Shown here: piece by piece, positions 13,378 through 14,435 of the stretch
Layout of the letters: the number at the start of each line of letters is the position of its first letter
How positions within the stretch are numbered: position 1 is the stretch's first letter
Notes under the pieces: generated by a model
What the model saw: only the letters and a program-made list of their open reading frames with translations
What the model was told of the DNA's origin: nothing
The model's database searches: none
Made by a program: the position numbers and the translations under genes
Source: an uncultured Acetatifactor sp.
Lineage (GTDB): Bacteria > Bacillota > Clostridia > Lachnospirales > Lachnospiraceae
Assembly (NCBI GenBank): GCA_910585805.1
Contig: CAJUFB010000094.1
Location: 1 to 14,435 of the forward strand
Direction: 5' to 3'
DNA: 14,435 bases

Positions 13378-14268
13378 TCAAATATCCTCCAAAGCCTTCT
13401 CCACTTCCTGCCGCCCGGGGATGGACACTGCCGCCCCGGCCCGGGAGACACTGATGGACGCCGCCTTGGATGCCCGTCTCATGCACTCTCCTATTTCCAT
13501 CCCCTCTGTCAGGGTGGTAAGGAAATATCCGGTAAAGGTATCCCCCGCCGCCGTCGTATCCACCACAGAAGAAGGATACGCCTTCTGCTCTGTCCTTCCC
13601 TCCGGCGTATAGCATACCGCTCCCTCTTTCCCCAATGTCACCACCATGCTCAGCCCGGGATACTTCCCATGGATGAGCTGCCAGGCTGCATCCGGATCCT
13701 TCTTTCCGGAAATCTGCTCTGCCTCCACCTCGTTCACCAGCAGCCAGGCGATGGCATTGAAATCCAGATGCAGAAGGCTCTCCTCAAAAGGAGAAGGATT
13801 CAGCACTACCTTCATCCCCCTGGCTTTTGCCTCCGCCACCATCTCCGGCAAGCAGCTCACCTCATTCTGCAGCACCAGATAATCGCCCGGCTCGAACCTC
13901 TCCATGACCTTTCTCACCATCTCCGGCGTGATATCACGGTTGGAGCCGCCGAACAGAAGGATACAGTTCTCTCCGCTCCTGTCCACCTGTATCACGGCAT
14001 TCCCCTGTATGTCCTCCACTGTAATCAGACAGGAGGTGTCCACGCCGTTCTCCGCAAGTTCTATGGCCAGCCTCTCTCCTCCTGCCCCGATGCAGCCGGC
14101 GTGGTATACCTCCGCCCCGGCCTTTGCCAGCGCTATGGATTGGTTCAGCCCCTTTCCCCCGCAGTTGACACTTTGGGACAGGGCGCTCAGGGTCTCCCCG
14201 GGCTGTACGAAATGCTCCACCTGGTAGACATAGTCCAGATTCAGGGAACCGAAATTCAAAATCTTCAT
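13378..14268 (-). CDS. PfkB family sugar kinase (ribokinase-like)
   Basis: A 296-residue carbohydrate kinase. It starts KILNFGSLNLDYVYQVEHF, has the sugar-binding G-G-K-G-x-N-Q motif at 37-43, the LVNEVEAE segment with the N-x-x-E motif (179-182) for metal and phosphate, and DTTAAGDTF (237-245) with catalytic base D243 and the anion hole. These are ribokinase subgroup features, so ribose or a similar furanose or deoxy sugar is the likely substrate, but specificity cannot be fixed from the motifs. AAGGAGG precedes the ATG. A sulfatase starts divergently 83 bases away, so the kinase may handle sugar released from a sulfated glycan or nucleoside; this link is inference. Confidence 0.9.
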   Translation of the reverse strand: MKILNFGSLNLDYVYQVEHFVQPGETLSALSQSVNCGGKGLNQSIALAKAGAEVYHAGCIGAGGERLAIELAENGVDTSCLITVEDIQGNAVIQVDRSGENCILLFGGSNRDITPEMVRKVMERFEPGDYLVLQNEVSCLPEMVAEAKARGMKVVLNPSPFEESLLHLDFNAIAWLLVNEVEAEQISGKKDPDAAWQLIHGKYPGLSMVVTLGKEGAVCYTPEGRTEQKAYPSSVVDTTAAGDTFTGYFLTTLTEGMEIGECMRRASKAASISVSRAGAAVSIPGRQEVEKALEDI

Positions 14269-14280
14269 ACTAATTCCTCC

Positions 14281-14309
14281 TTGCGTATCGACGACTTATT
14301 CTGTATACT
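14281..14309 (+). promoter_or_regulatory. Predicted promoter of the sulfatase gene
   Basis: TTGCGT (14281-14286) and TATACT (14304-14309) are 17 bases apart, and the -10 is preceded by CTG. On the other strand the same bases read TATACA (14302-14307), a possible -10 for the PfkB gene, so the two divergent promoters may share their core. Confidence 0.5.
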
Positions 14310-14351
14310 GAAAGCATGTACATCCATAAAATATCAGAAAGGAAAGCATCT

Positions 14352-14435
14352 ATGGAAAAGAGAAAACAAAAGGAACAGCCCAACATCCTGCTCATCATGA
14401 CCGACCAGATGCGCGGCGACTGTCTGGGAATCGCA
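14352..14435 (+). CDS. Sulfatase-like hydrolase, N-terminal part (cut by window edge)
   Basis: The 28 visible codons read MEKRKQKEQPNILLIMTDQM then RGDCLGIA. P-N-I-L-L-I-M-T-D-Q-x-R is the first strand of the sulfatase/alkaline phosphatase superfamily; the aspartate of T-D-Q is a calcium ligand. The C-x-P-x-R modification site that would separate a true sulfatase from a phosphonate or phosphoglycerol hydrolase lies beyond the window. No signal peptide is seen, so the visible start suggests a cytoplasmic enzyme. AAAGGAAAG lies six bases before the ATG. Confidence 0.88.
   Translation, partial: MEKRKQKEQPNILLIMTDQMRGDCLGIA

Noticed and set aside
13669..14400. Long + strand frame (243 codons) running into the sulfatase start
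   Set aside because: Antisense to the PfkB gene. The real + strand start here is the sulfatase ATG at 14352, in another frame.

Overview
The window looks like chromosome from a Gram-positive anaerobe of the Clostridia, most likely a Lachnospiraceae genus. The reasons are: near-perfect Bacillus-type parS sites beside soj/parA and spo0J/parB; DUF4446, DUF3592 and DUF3881 genes in one series with serS; strong AGGAGG-type ribosome binding sites; and a sulfatase/PfkB pair typical of gut glycan users. All assignments come from reading the sequence. No database search was run.

Right half (about 7,050-14,435) is ordinary, origin-proximal chromosome. Leftward, parA, parB, a DUF4446 membrane protein, serS, a DUF3592 membrane protein, a DUF3881 protein and tRNA-Arg(CCT) follow each other with gaps of 12-60 bases and probably form one transcription unit. 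Upstream of parA lies a 360-base gap with three exact parS sites (TGTTTCACGTGAAACA). One is the centre of a 36-bp perfect palindrome that also looks like a terminator, and one overlaps the last codons of a GNAT acetyltransferase gene. Beyond that are a ribokinase-like PfkB kinase and, divergently, the first 28 codons of a sulfatase.

Middle (about 4,335-7,050) is the worn-down end of an integrative element sitting against the 3' end of the tRNA-Arg gene. It holds a probable relaxase-type C-terminal fragment, a zeta-like toxin with a small antitoxin candidate, an XRE repressor, a divergent excisionase-like gene with repeated operators in its promoter, and a 57-residue integrase N-terminus with no catalytic domain. 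This stretch is AT-rich compared with both sides.

Left part (1-4,335) carries a three-gene ABC exporter (ATPase plus two membrane proteins, ends overlapping), a histidine phosphatase with its own promoter and terminator, a nitroreductase fragment, and the first 41 codons of a response regulator. Just upstream of the ABC genes is the last part of a sensor histidine kinase, frameshifted and cut off where the mobile-element fragment begins. The transporter was therefore probably once under a two-component system that has been broken. A hairpin with a T-tract covers the ribosome binding site of the ABC ATPase.

I saw no convincing wholly new system. The most interesting points are the parS sites that double as a terminator and as coding sequence, the operator layout of the XRE/excisionase switch, and the kinase/relaxase scar.
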